A DNA stretch of 64,000 nt from contig NZ_JBMPPC010000001.1 in NCBI RefSeq assembly GCF_049340185.1, forward strand, positions 124,001 to 188,000, in the 5' to 3' direction. The stretch is from Undibacterium sp049340185 (GTDB lineage Bacteria > Pseudomonadota > Gammaproteobacteria > Burkholderiales > Burkholderiaceae_D). A program made the position numbers and the translations under genes. Positions 52,138 to 59,401 of the stretch are shown here, in pieces (the first letter of the stretch is position 1; each line of letters opens with the position of its first letter). The notes beneath the pieces were generated by a model that saw only the letters and a program-made list of their open reading frames with translations, was not told where the DNA came from and ran no database searches.

Positions 52138-52434
52138 ATGGATTTGCAAGAATGCACAGCAGCAATACGCGCTAAGGTTGGTGATGACAGTGGCCTCAAC
52201 GCATTATTGAAATTTGATTGCGGTAGCGATGGCGTGGTGTTCGTCAACGCGCTCGAAGTGCCGAATACGGTGAGCAACGATAATCGGGATGCGGGTTGTA
52301 CCGTTACTTTGGCATTAGCCGATCTGAGCGCTCTCTTGTCCGGTGAGTTGAATCCGGTGAACGGTTTTATGATGGGCAAGCTCAAGGTTGCGGGTGACAT
52401 GAGCGTGGCCATGCGCTTGCAAAAAGTCGTCTGA
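52138..52434 (+). CDS. Standalone SCP2 sterol-carrier-like domain protein
   Basis: A 98-residue single-domain SCP2 protein: an N-terminal helix, then KFDCGSDGVVFVN, DAGCTVTLALADLSALLSGELNPVNGFMMGKLKVAGDMSVAMRLQ, which is the canonical SCP2 hydrophobic-pocket pattern. Such proteins bind lipids or fatty acyl chains in the cytoplasm. GGGAGAT lies upstream of the ATG at a workable distance. It is followed by composite repeat copy E. The physiological ligand is unknown. Confidence 0.9.
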   Translation: MDLQECTAAIRAKVGDDSGLNALLKFDCGSDGVVFVNALEVPNTVSNDNRDAGCTVTLALADLSALLSGELNPVNGFMMGKLKVAGDMSVAMRLQKVV

Positions 52435-52793
52435 GTAGAGTCGGGGTCAGCATCAGCCTGATTGAGGATTTCAGATTTGTAGCGTTCCCAAAAGGGAATT
52501 TCTAAAAAACCTTCAATCGATATTTAATGGAACCGCTTACTCCTGCCTTTCCTCAGTGTCTCAGTGTCTCTGTGGTGAGAGGTCTTGGTTTTTTCGTCAG
52601 TCCTGTCGATGTGATTTTTTAATTTCGCGGTTTTTAAAAATTTCCAAAACAAAACACGCCGTATTGATGCGCCTTCCAGCATGAAAGTGACTGGAGTCCC
52701 GCATAAACAGGGCGTGTTTGTTTTTAGAATTTCTCTTTAGAAGTTTTCTTTTGAGGCTTACTTTTTTAATTTAGGTCCGGTGAATCCAGAGGT
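52435..52793. other. Convergent intergenic region containing repeat copy E
   Basis: A 359 bp gap between the SCP2 gene and the convergent Zn-cluster protein gene, almost filled by composite repeat copy E and its flanking T-rich sequence (TTCTAAAAAACC at 52500). It may also terminate transcription from both sides. Confidence 0.5.
52540..52719 (+). repeat. Composite dispersed repeat element, copy E
   Basis: A block (about 52540-52620) with CTCTGTGGTGAGAGGTC and GTCGATGTGATT, shared with copies C and D, is followed by GGTTTTTAAAAA and a nested inverted repeat. The outer arms are AAACACGCC (52652-52660) and GGCGTGTTT (52711-52719). The inner pairs are ATGCG/CGCAT and TCCAG/CTGGA. The arms differ in sequence from copies A-D but keep the same architecture. 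Confidence 0.75.
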
Positions 52794-53132
52794 TCAGACC
52801 AAGGATACGGCACCCAAGGCCAGTGCTGAGCTGCCGTCGGGATACAGTGCGTCGTAGCAGCGGGTGCAGCAGTCGCAAAATAGGTGGGCGCGTTTGACGT
52901 GCCGGAACCGTAAAATTAATTGCAGCGGAACGCCACTGCAATGCGGGCAGATTTCACGCATTTTTCCAGATGACTGCGCATCCTCAGACAGATATCCCCG
53001 CTCTAGCATGACGCCATCAATCACGTCTCTGGGATCGAGTTCCATAAGGGTGAACTGCGGCGCTCTGGTACCACGGCGTTCGCTATAGGTTAAGTCATTT
53101 TCATAGTAGCTTGATGATGTTGCACTGATCAT
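52794..53132 (-). CDS. Small Cys-cluster (zinc-ribbon-like) hypothetical protein
   Basis: A 112-residue protein with a CPHC pair (Cys62 and Cys65) and a second cluster CDCCTRC (Cys86, 88, 89 and 92), separated by about 20 residues. The layout suits a treble-clef or zinc-ribbon metal site. The N-terminal half is polar, and the C-terminus ends in a short hydrophobic stretch. No family is recognised. The start is placed at ATG 53132, and a weak purine-rich site precedes it. It is probably real, judging by the cysteine pattern. Confidence 0.75.
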   Translation of the reverse strand: MISATSSSYYENDLTYSERRGTRAPQFTLMELDPRDVIDGVMLERGYLSEDAQSSGKMREICPHCSGVPLQLILRFRHVKRAHLFCDCCTRCYDALYPDGSSALALGAVSLV

Positions 53133-53392
53133 TTTTTACTCCTGTGCCAACGAGATTGCGAATCCACTGCTAAGCTATTGCATTAGCAAATGATTCTGGT
53201 GGGACTTTTAATCTAGTCAAAACTTTGGCATAACTCAAGCCCGGTAACAATAAGTCTGCGACAGATCAAAATTCCTGATGCGTGTTTACATTTGCTGCGG
53301 TGCCATATTGGTATGTCATTGACAGAATCAGGTGCCGATTGCCGCCAGCGATGGATCAGCTTAAGAGTAAAAATGCAGAGTGAAAAAATGAG

Positions 53393-53701
53393 ATGGATAA
53401 AGCAGACGTAGTCTTTCAGGTGATTTTAGTCAGACAGGGCTGGTCGTTCCCGGCGACAGCTGATGTAACCGTACTGCAGGCGGCACAACTGGCAGGTTTT
53501 CAACTGCCTGCGTCGTGCCGGAACGGTACGTGCAGAACCTGCTTGTGTCAGATGGAGAGCGGTGTGGTTGACTATATCGTCGATTGGCCAGGTTTATCTT
53601 TTGATGAAAAAGCCGAGGCGGCGATTTTGCCTTGTGTGGCGCAGGCCCGCTCGGATCTGTTGCTCGATTTACCCTTTGTCACTGACGAACGCATTGCCTG
53701 A
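53393..53701 (+). CDS. [2Fe-2S] plant-type ferredoxin
   Basis: A 102-residue ferredoxin with the plant-type cluster cysteines Cys42, Cys47, Cys50 (CRNGTCRTC, spacing CX4CX2C) and Cys81 (ILPCVA). It has a beta-grasp start, VILVRQGWSFPATADVTVLQAAQLAGF. It is a one-electron carrier in the cytoplasm; the partner enzyme is not encoded next to it. Its last 23 bp overlap the end of the convergent capA-like gene. The start ATG 53393 fits the domain length; the upstream sequence is A-rich without a strong ribosome site. Confidence 0.92.
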   Translation: MDKADVVFQVILVRQGWSFPATADVTVLQAAQLAGFQLPASCRNGTCRTCLCQMESGVVDYIVDWPGLSFDEKAEAAILPCVAQARSDLLLDLPFVTDERIA

Positions 53702-54710
53702 CCTGATCGCTCTGCTTGTCCCAGCAGGCGCTGGCTTCGTTGGCTACCGGATGAGGAATGCCGTCGTCGTCAATTTTCCCTAATACCGTATCCCAGGCTT
53801 GTACGCCTTGACGGTTCACGTGCAGGCGGATGACCCAACCCTTGGTCTGCGCGTCATTATCCAGCGCATCAATCATAAAATTGCCAATGCTATAAATGAT
53901 GGGTTTGCCCTGATAGTGTTCGACATCCTGGATGACATGCGGATGTCCGCCGATCACGGCATCGGCACCGGCATCAATCATGATGCGCGCCAGGCTACGT
54001 TGCCTTTGGCCTGCGCTGAGTTCATTTTCCCAGCCCCAATGCATGAACGGAATGACGAGGTCTGCCTTGTACACGCTGCGAGCCTGGCGAATATCGTCAA
54101 CGACTTGTTCGTTTTCGCTCCAGGCGATACCTGCGGCATTCGCATCGGCTTCAAAACTCCTTGGCATGAATTCGTTATAGGCGAGCAGAGCGATACGTAG
54201 TCCTTTTCGTTCGATGATGAGCGGCGTGTGGGCATCGCGTAAATTCTTGCCGCCACCAAAGTGCGGTATCTTTTGCTGGTTAAGTAAGCCTAGCATTTCA
54301 GCGAACGCGTCACGGCCAAAATCGCCGGAATGATTATTCGCAATCCCGACGGCATCGAAATGACGTTTGAGGATAGCCAGGGTACGAGGGTGCGCACGGA
54401 AGGTGAAATTTTTATCCGCGGCATCACCGCTCGTTGCCACTACACATTCGAGATTGCCGATACGGATGTCGGCATCTTTCAGAATCGTGGCGAATGCGGC
54501 AAAGGGATCCTTGCCTTGCTCAATCGCCTGACCCGGTTTGCCATCCAGAACGATATCTCCTGCGAATAAAATACTGACGGTGTCCTCTTTGCTTGCCGGG
54601 ATCGTGGCTGTCCTGTCGGCTGCGGTAGCCGGTAAGGTGGTACATAAGCATGCGCACAGGCAGGCGCATAGAGTTACTAGTGTCAGTGTCATCGAAATTC
54701 TGCGCATCAT
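53679..54710 (-). CDS. CapA/PgsA-family metallophosphatase-like protein, exported
   Basis: A 343-residue member of the poly-gamma-glutamate synthesis CapA family, which has a calcineurin-like fold. A signal peptide with a cysteine-rich core occupies about 1-30. Metal-site landmarks are ILFAGDIVLDGKPG, IGNLECVV, GIANNHSGDFG, MHWGWENEL and GGHPHVIQDVEHYQGKPIIYSIGNF. The last is very typical of the family. No capB or capC lies nearby, so an isolated periplasmic role is likelier than capsule synthesis. It starts inside the stop of the upstream 54707 gene (ATGA overlap) and ends overlapping the ferredoxin gene by 23 bp. Confidence 0.92.
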   Translation of the reverse strand: MMRRISMTLTLVTLCACLCACLCTTLPATAADRTATIPASKEDTVSILFAGDIVLDGKPGQAIEQGKDPFAAFATILKDADIRIGNLECVVATSGDAADKNFTFRAHPRTLAILKRHFDAVGIANNHSGDFGRDAFAEMLGLLNQQKIPHFGGGKNLRDAHTPLIIERKGLRIALLAYNEFMPRSFEADANAAGIAWSENEQVVDDIRQARSVYKADLVIPFMHWGWENELSAGQRQRSLARIMIDAGADAVIGGHPHVIQDVEHYQGKPIIYSIGNFMIDALDNDAQTKGWVIRLHVNRQGVQAWDTVLGKIDDDGIPHPVANEASACWDKQSDQVRQCVRQ

Positions 54711-55309
54711 GGCTGTACCTCTTGCAAGGTACAGAAATACTGTAATTCTCTTTCCACGTCACCCGCGTATAGCGAGTTTTTTGGTGTCAACTGAACGGGA
54801 CTTTTTGAGAGAGTAAAAGGCGGATAGTAAGTCGCCTGATGGATCGGCATATCTTTATGACGTGTCTGAAAGTAGGCGTACAGCTTGATGTAATCGATGG
54901 CGTTTTCTTTACCCGTCATCACTGCTTTAAATAAAAAGCGACCACCAATATCAACCGGCTCAATGGCGTACGGATCTGTGGTCGGCGTGGTCTCGATGAT
55001 CTGTGTGCTACCGGCATAAGTAACATGGCAGCGTAACAATGGCTTGGCATGGGCGTTGCCAGCACTGAATAATGTTATGGCGAGTGGCACCGCAATCATG
55101 ACGGCTTTCAATGAGATGAACTGCTGACCAAGAGCTGAGAAAAGCTTTATTCGACTGCATTTGCTATTGCTATTGTTATTGTTATTGCGACTGCTGTAGT
55201 TATTACTGACATTCATTATGATTACTGGCTGCGTCATTATTCTTATCGCCTGGAGTAAGGTTGGAGTTCGATCATTGCCGATAGGGATATTGATCGTATG
55301 TGACGTCAC
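54707..55309 (-). CDS. Hypothetical exported protein coupled to capA-like gene
   Basis: Up to 200 residues. The core (about 71-200) has a signal-peptide-like segment, MIAVPLAITLFSAGNAHA, then PLLRCHVTYAGSTQIIET and YQLYAYFQTR-like beta-rich sequence; two cysteines (LLRC, YFC) could pair. The N-terminal 70 residues include an Asn run from AAC/AAT codons (RNNNNNSNS) and may not be translated: starts at GTG 55309, ATG 55237, ATG 55216 or ATG 55099 are all possible. No family is recognised. Its stop overlaps the capA-like start by 4 bp, so the two are coupled. Confidence 0.7.
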   Translation of the reverse strand: MTSHTINIPIGNDRTPTLLQAIRIMTQPVIIMNVSNNYSSRNNNNNSNSKCSRIKLFSALGQQFISLKAVMIAVPLAITLFSAGNAHAKPLLRCHVTYAGSTQIIETTPTTDPYAIEPVDIGGRFLFKAVMTGKENAIDYIKLYAYFQTRHKDMPIHQATYYPPFTLSKSPVQLTPKNSLYAGDVERELQYFCTLQEVQP

Positions 55310-55311
55310 AT
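55298..55311. promoter_or_regulatory. 14-bp perfect palindrome
   Basis: ATGTGACGTCACAT is a perfect palindrome just after the LysR-family gene's stop codon and at the possible start of the 54707 gene. It could be an operator for the capA-type operon. Confidence 0.35.
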
Positions 55312-55314
55312 TGT

Positions 55315-56241
55315 TTACAATTTTCCGTCTGGCAAGGAGCTGCCTAGCTTATAGTTTTTTGTGTAGCTCGTCATGTGTTGCAAAAAAACTGTTGCAATCG
55401 GCGACAGTCGTTTGCCGCGCGGATGGATAACCCACCAGTTCGAATGAATCGGAAATTGCTTCACCGCTAGTATTTTCAGCCCCTCTTGCTCTGGATGCAT
55501 AGTTAAGGCATGGGTGGAAATAACGGCCAGACCGAGTCCGCTGGCGACAGACTGCTTGATCGCTTCATTGCTCCCTAACTCAAGGCGCACCTTGGGATGA
55601 AAGTTGAGTTGAGCGAAGTGGGCATTGCAGGCCAGGCGCGTGCCTGATCCTGACTCTCTCAGAATAAATAACTCCTCAGATAAGTCATTCAAATGGAGTG
55701 ATTTCCTTTTTGCGAGTGGATGCGTAACAGGCGCGATGAGCACCAGAGGATTCTGTAGAAAAGCGTGCTGCACCAGATCAATATCGCCGGGCGGCATCGA
55801 CATGATGTAGAGGTCATCGGCATTTTGCCGTAATCGTTGCACCACGCCGTCTCTGTTCAATACTTCAAACGCAATATCAATGTCAGGGAATTGCCGGCAA
55901 AAATCTCCCAGGATACGCGGGACAAAATATTTGGCTGTACTTGCGACGGCTACGCGTAATCGTCCCGTGGTATGGCCAAGCAGGCCAGCGATGGTTTGCT
56001 CAAAATTACTCCACTCTTGCTCCATATTGCGTGCGGTTTCGACCAAGGCTTCACCGGCTTCGGTCAGATGCAGGCGCTTGCCTATCTGTTCGTAGAGCGG
56101 TAAGCCAATGACGTCTGACAACTCTTTCATTTGCATTGACACAGTCGGCTGCGTGATGTGACAGGCTCGGGCGGCCGCGGTGATGCTGCCATGCTCGGCG
56201 ATGGCGAGAAAGACTTTGAGTTGTCTGAAGCTTGCATGCAT
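55315..56241 (-). CDS. LysR-family regulator divergent to SbtA
   Basis: A 308-residue LysR-type regulator with the N-terminal HTH (MHASFRQLKVFLAIAEHGSITAAARACHITQPTVSMQMKEL) and a standard effector domain (GRLRVAVASTAKYFVPRILGDFC). It is of the CbbR/CysB-like branch that often controls carbon-related genes. It is divergently placed, about 90 bp from the SbtA bicarbonate transporter start, the classic position for a LysR regulator of its neighbour. The effector is not known. Confidence 0.9.
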   Translation of the reverse strand: MHASFRQLKVFLAIAEHGSITAAARACHITQPTVSMQMKELSDVIGLPLYEQIGKRLHLTEAGEALVETARNMEQEWSNFEQTIAGLLGHTTGRLRVAVASTAKYFVPRILGDFCRQFPDIDIAFEVLNRDGVVQRLRQNADDLYIMSMPPGDIDLVQHAFLQNPLVLIAPVTHPLAKRKSLHLNDLSEELFILRESGSGTRLACNAHFAQLNFHPKVRLELGSNEAIKQSVASGLGLAVISTHALTMHPEQEGLKILAVKQFPIHSNWWVIHPRGKRLSPIATVFLQHMTSYTKNYKLGSSLPDGKL

Positions 56242-56334
56242 AGATTTTAATCGATGGTAAGTATTGTTATTATTGATTTTACTTGATGAGTGACCAGAAT
56301 TTACAATTCGCCCAGATCATTTTTTGAGGACGAT

Positions 56335-57333
56335 ATGCAAAGTTTTTTAGACCCTGCGATTTTATTTTTTGTGTTTGGCCTGCTGGCGGGACTGGTGAAA
56401 TCCAATCTGGAGATTCCGCCACCGATTTCGCGGTTTTTATCCTTGTATTTGTTGATGGCACTGGGATTGAAGGGCGGTTTTGCGCTAGCGGAGTCGGGCT
56501 TTAATAGCAGTGTCGCCACTAGTCTCGCTTGCGCTGTATTACTGGCGATCTTGATTCCGGTTATTGGTTATCAGGTCTTACGGCGATTTCTATCGGGATT
56601 TGATGCTGCGGCAATTGCGGCAACTTATGGCTCTGTAAGCGCGGTCACGTTCATCACCACGACGCAATTTTTGGAGAGTCATCAGATTGCCTATGGCGGG
56701 CACATGGCCGCAGCGATGGCGCTGATGGAGTCGCCAGCAATCGTGATCGCGGTACTGCTCGCGAACCGCGTACGGCATTCTTTATCTGCTCAAAGTAGTT
56801 CATTGGTGCCGGATCAGCCGCCGCGGATAACCGGTTCTCAGGTTTCTCTCGGCAAACTGCTGCATGAATCAGTAACTGATGGTGCACAAATGCTCTTGAT
56901 GGGCGCTCTGGTAATCGGTATGTTGACGGGTGAGTCTGGTAAAGCCGTGATGCATGTGTTTTCCGTCGATTTATTTAAAGGCATGCTGGCTTTCTTTCTA
57001 CTTGATATGGGCTTGCTGGCGGCGCGTAATATCGGTGCATTGAAGAACAGCTCAATCGGCTTACTGATCTATGCCGTCGTTGCGCCAGTGCTGCATGCCG
57101 GTGTGGCATTACTGTTGAGCATCTTGTGCGGCCTTCATCCGGGAGACGCTAGTCTGCTGATGTTATTAGCTGCCAGCGCGTCGTACATCGCCGTGCCAGC
57201 CGCATTGCGTATTGCAATTCCGGAGGCGAATCCTTCTCTGTATATCGGGCTGTCGCTGGGAGTGACGTTCCCATTGAATATTCTGGTCGGAATTCCGCTT
57301 TATTCACATATTGCACAGCGTGTTTTGACTTAA
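56335..57333 (+). CDS. SbtA-type sodium-dependent bicarbonate transporter
   Basis: A 332-residue integral membrane protein of the SbtA (DUF897) family with about ten membrane segments. It starts MQSFLDPAILFFVFGLLAGL and contains SLYLLMALGLKGG, ATYGSVSAVTFITTTQFLE, and a long polar loop (about 165-190) where the regulator-binding segment lies in cyanobacterial SbtA. GAGGACGAT precedes ATG 56335. In cyanobacteria SbtA takes up bicarbonate with sodium; the substrate here is by family. The divergent LysR regulator is probably its controller. No SbtB partner is seen next to it. Confidence 0.92.
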   Translation: MQSFLDPAILFFVFGLLAGLVKSNLEIPPPISRFLSLYLLMALGLKGGFALAESGFNSSVATSLACAVLLAILIPVIGYQVLRRFLSGFDAAAIAATYGSVSAVTFITTTQFLESHQIAYGGHMAAAMALMESPAIVIAVLLANRVRHSLSAQSSSLVPDQPPRITGSQVSLGKLLHESVTDGAQMLLMGALVIGMLTGESGKAVMHVFSVDLFKGMLAFFLLDMGLLAARNIGALKNSSIGLLIYAVVAPVLHAGVALLLSILCGLHPGDASLLMLLAASASYIAVPAALRIAIPEANPSLYIGLSLGVTFPLNILVGIPLYSHIAQRVLT

Positions 57334-57533
57334 TTGTGTCTTGCTTAATTGGATAGTCAGATGGCGTTTGATGGATGTCGTTACATCGGAGCGGGCCTGC
57401 TAGCGTCATCATCAGACAGCTCGGTAATCAGGTTGTGTAACTTTACAAAGCAACTGCTTGCTTAGTAGAATGGGTACAACTACTGAGCGCATTCTTCAAA
57501 GTTTGAATCGACTACACATGATATTTCGCCGCT

Positions 57534-58013
57534 ATGACACAACACATTATCGATAATCCAGAATTTCAGCAGATGCTGCGTATGGTCATGGAAGAGAAAA
57601 TTCCGTTTTGCCAATTATTAGGGATCAAACTTGGCGAATTTGATCCTGAGAACCCAATGATTCATTTTGATATGCGCGAAGAGTTGTTGGGGAATTTTGC
57701 GCAAGGCATGCTGCATGGAGGCGTGATTGCCTCAGTGCTTGATAGTGTTGCGGGCTTCGCTATTCTGTTGAAAATGGCGAAGCAGAGCCCGAAAGACGAT
57801 CCGCTCTCGCAATTAAAAGAATTCGGCAACATGAGTACGATTGATTTGCGAATTGATTACTTGCAGCCGGGTAAGGGCAAGCGCTTTACCGCTACTGCTG
57901 AAGTTACACGATTGGGTAAACGGGTGGCGAATGTCCTCATGGATTTGCGCAATGAGCAGGGCGAACGTATTGCGACTGGTGCTGCAGCGTTCATGTTGCA
58001 CGGGCGAGCATAA
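57534..58013 (+). CDS. Hotdog-fold thioesterase (PaaI-like)
   Basis: A 159-residue hotdog-fold thioesterase. The helix motif NFAQGMLHGGVIASVLDSVAGFAI contains the HGG signature. It ends in IRIDYLQPG-like and AEVTRLGKRVANV strands typical of the PaaI/YigI group. It hydrolyses acyl- or aryl-CoA thioesters, presumably to relieve CoA trapping. The start ATG 57534 fits the family. A TetR regulator follows 87 bp downstream on the same strand, a pairing that suggests fatty-acid-related regulation. Confidence 0.88.
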   Translation: MTQHIIDNPEFQQMLRMVMEEKIPFCQLLGIKLGEFDPENPMIHFDMREELLGNFAQGMLHGGVIASVLDSVAGFAILLKMAKQSPKDDPLSQLKEFGNMSTIDLRIDYLQPGKGKRFTATAEVTRLGKRVANVLMDLRNEQGERIATGAAAFMLHGRA

Positions 58014-58100
58014 AAGTAGACGTTCGTGCGTATTGATACGCGGCACTTATAATGCTGGCTCTTTTACATGGCAGCCCATCAACTGAACCACAGAATCACT

Positions 58101-58712
58101 ATGGCTAAATTTCGTCCGCTGGCAACTGTCCTTGATGAAGAAGGAAATCGTCGTGCAGACCTGGTGCGAGTGTCGGCGCGACTCTTCCGTGAAAAGGGCT
58201 ATGACGCGACGACCGTACGCGATATCGCCAGTGCAGTGGGTATGCGCTCCGGCAGCCCTTTTTATCACTTCAAGAGTAAGCAGGAGATACTTGCCGCAGT
58301 GATGGAGGAGGGCTTGGTCGCCGGGCTTGATGAGGCAGAAGGTATCGTCGCCAGCCAACTGCCAGCCTTGGATAAGTTTAAGAAACTCTTACGCGCGCAT
58401 CTTGTGACTGTCTTGGGTGAGGGGCATGATTTTATCCCTGTGTTGCTATACGACTGGCATGCACTGAGTCCGGATTTGCAGGAGAAAATTATCGATCTCA
58501 AGGATCGTTATGACAGGCTTTGGCAAACCGCGATTTCAGAATTAAAGCAGGCTGGTTTGATCAGGTCTGACAGCAAGATTGTCCGTTTGTTACTGCTAGG
58601 CGCAATCAATTACAGCGTGCAATGGTATAAGCCGGGCAAGGGACTTGATCTTGACCAGTTAGCGGAGCAGATTATGGACTTTTTCCTGACAGGTGACGCC
58701 GCATCACAATAG
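58101..58712 (+). CDS. TetR-family transcriptional regulator
   Basis: A 203-residue TetR regulator with the HTH segment VSARLFREKGYDATTVRDIASAVGMRSGSPFYHFKSKQEIL, including the Phe-Tyr-His-Phe-Lys-Ser-Lys signature. The ligand-binding half is typical in size and resembles FadR/AcrR-type acyl-CoA sensors. Start alternatives are ATG 58101 (chosen) and ATG 58068, which would add 11 residues; neither has a strong ribosome site. It likely controls nearby fatty-acid or CoA genes such as the upstream thioesterase, by position. Confidence 0.88.
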   Translation: MAKFRPLATVLDEEGNRRADLVRVSARLFREKGYDATTVRDIASAVGMRSGSPFYHFKSKQEILAAVMEEGLVAGLDEAEGIVASQLPALDKFKKLLRAHLVTVLGEGHDFIPVLLYDWHALSPDLQEKIIDLKDRYDRLWQTAISELKQAGLIRSDSKIVRLLLLGAINYSVQWYKPGKGLDLDQLAEQIMDFFLTGDAASQ

Positions 58713-58804
58713 CTGAGACATCTGCATGAGATGGTTAGTGACCTCAGTAAAATCAGTGATTTGAGCGCACAAAATGAGACGAAATACACAAGATTTCTTT
58801 TTAT

Positions 58805-58834
58805 TTTACTTTGTAAGGGATTTATGCGTATAAT
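58805..58834 (+). promoter_or_regulatory. Candidate sigma-70 promoter of the cold-shock gene
   Basis: TTTACT (58805-58810), an 18-base spacer and a consensus TATAAT (58829-58834) would start transcription near 58841. That leaves a leader of about 100 nt before the cspA-like start, with a GGGC/GCCC mini-hairpin near 58907. Long leaders are usual for cold-shock genes. Confidence 0.6.
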
Positions 58835-58944
58835 CGAACAATCGTTGAGATTCTAGGTGGTAGTGCAGTATCAGTCTGTCATTTCTTCTTGGTTGAAACG
58901 ATCTATCGGGCATTTGCCCACATTAACTGAAATAGGAAATAGTA

Positions 58945-59148
58945 ATGGCAACAGGTATTGTTAAGTGGTTCAATGATTCTAAAGGTTTTGGTTTCATTAC
59001 TCCAGATGAAGGCGGCGAAGATTTGTTTGCTCACTTCTCTGCAATCGTATCCTCCGGCTTCAAATCTTTGAAAGAAAACCAACGCGTTTCTTTCGACGTA
59101 ACAACTGGCCCAAAAGGCAAACAAGCTTCTAACATTCAAGCGATCTAA
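58945..59148 (+). CDS. Cold-shock protein (CspA family)
   Basis: A 67-residue cold-shock domain protein: MATGIVKWFNDSKGFGFITPDEGGEDLFAHFSAI, containing both RNA-binding motifs KGFGFI and DLFAHF. It acts as an RNA chaperone that melts mRNA structure in the cold. A GGAAAT ribosome site lies before the ATG, the leader is about 100 nt, and a strong terminator follows. Codon use favours common codons, consistent with high expression. Confidence 0.96.
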   Translation: MATGIVKWFNDSKGFGFITPDEGGEDLFAHFSAIVSSGFKSLKENQRVSFDVTTGPKGKQASNIQAI

Positions 59149-59194
59149 TTTTCATATTGAGACGCAGAATGTGACTTGTTTAAGTTGCTAAGTA

Positions 59195-59226
59195 AAAATC
59201 CCCGACATGTCGGGGATTTTTTTTGT
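59195..59226 (+). terminator. Rho-independent terminator after the cold-shock gene
   Basis: The self-complementary stem AATCCCCGAC with its complement GTCGGGGATT is followed by a run of about 8 T residues ending at 59224. Confidence 0.93.
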
Positions 59227-59401
59227 CTCAATTTTTGTGTTCATCTGGTTTCGAATGCTATTGAATCCGTATATGATGGAAAAGTCAGCAATAGGAATGA
59301 TGGTTGAAGATTGTTAATTATTGTCTTAAATCAGTATTTCACGCTGCGCTTTAGGTATTCTCCTCTATAGCTCATTTAATACTAATAACGAGGGACACAA
59401 T

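Noticed and set aside
51849..52412. 187-codon minus-strand frame
   Set aside because: Antisense to the methyltransferase and SCP2 genes, both of which have strong family evidence.
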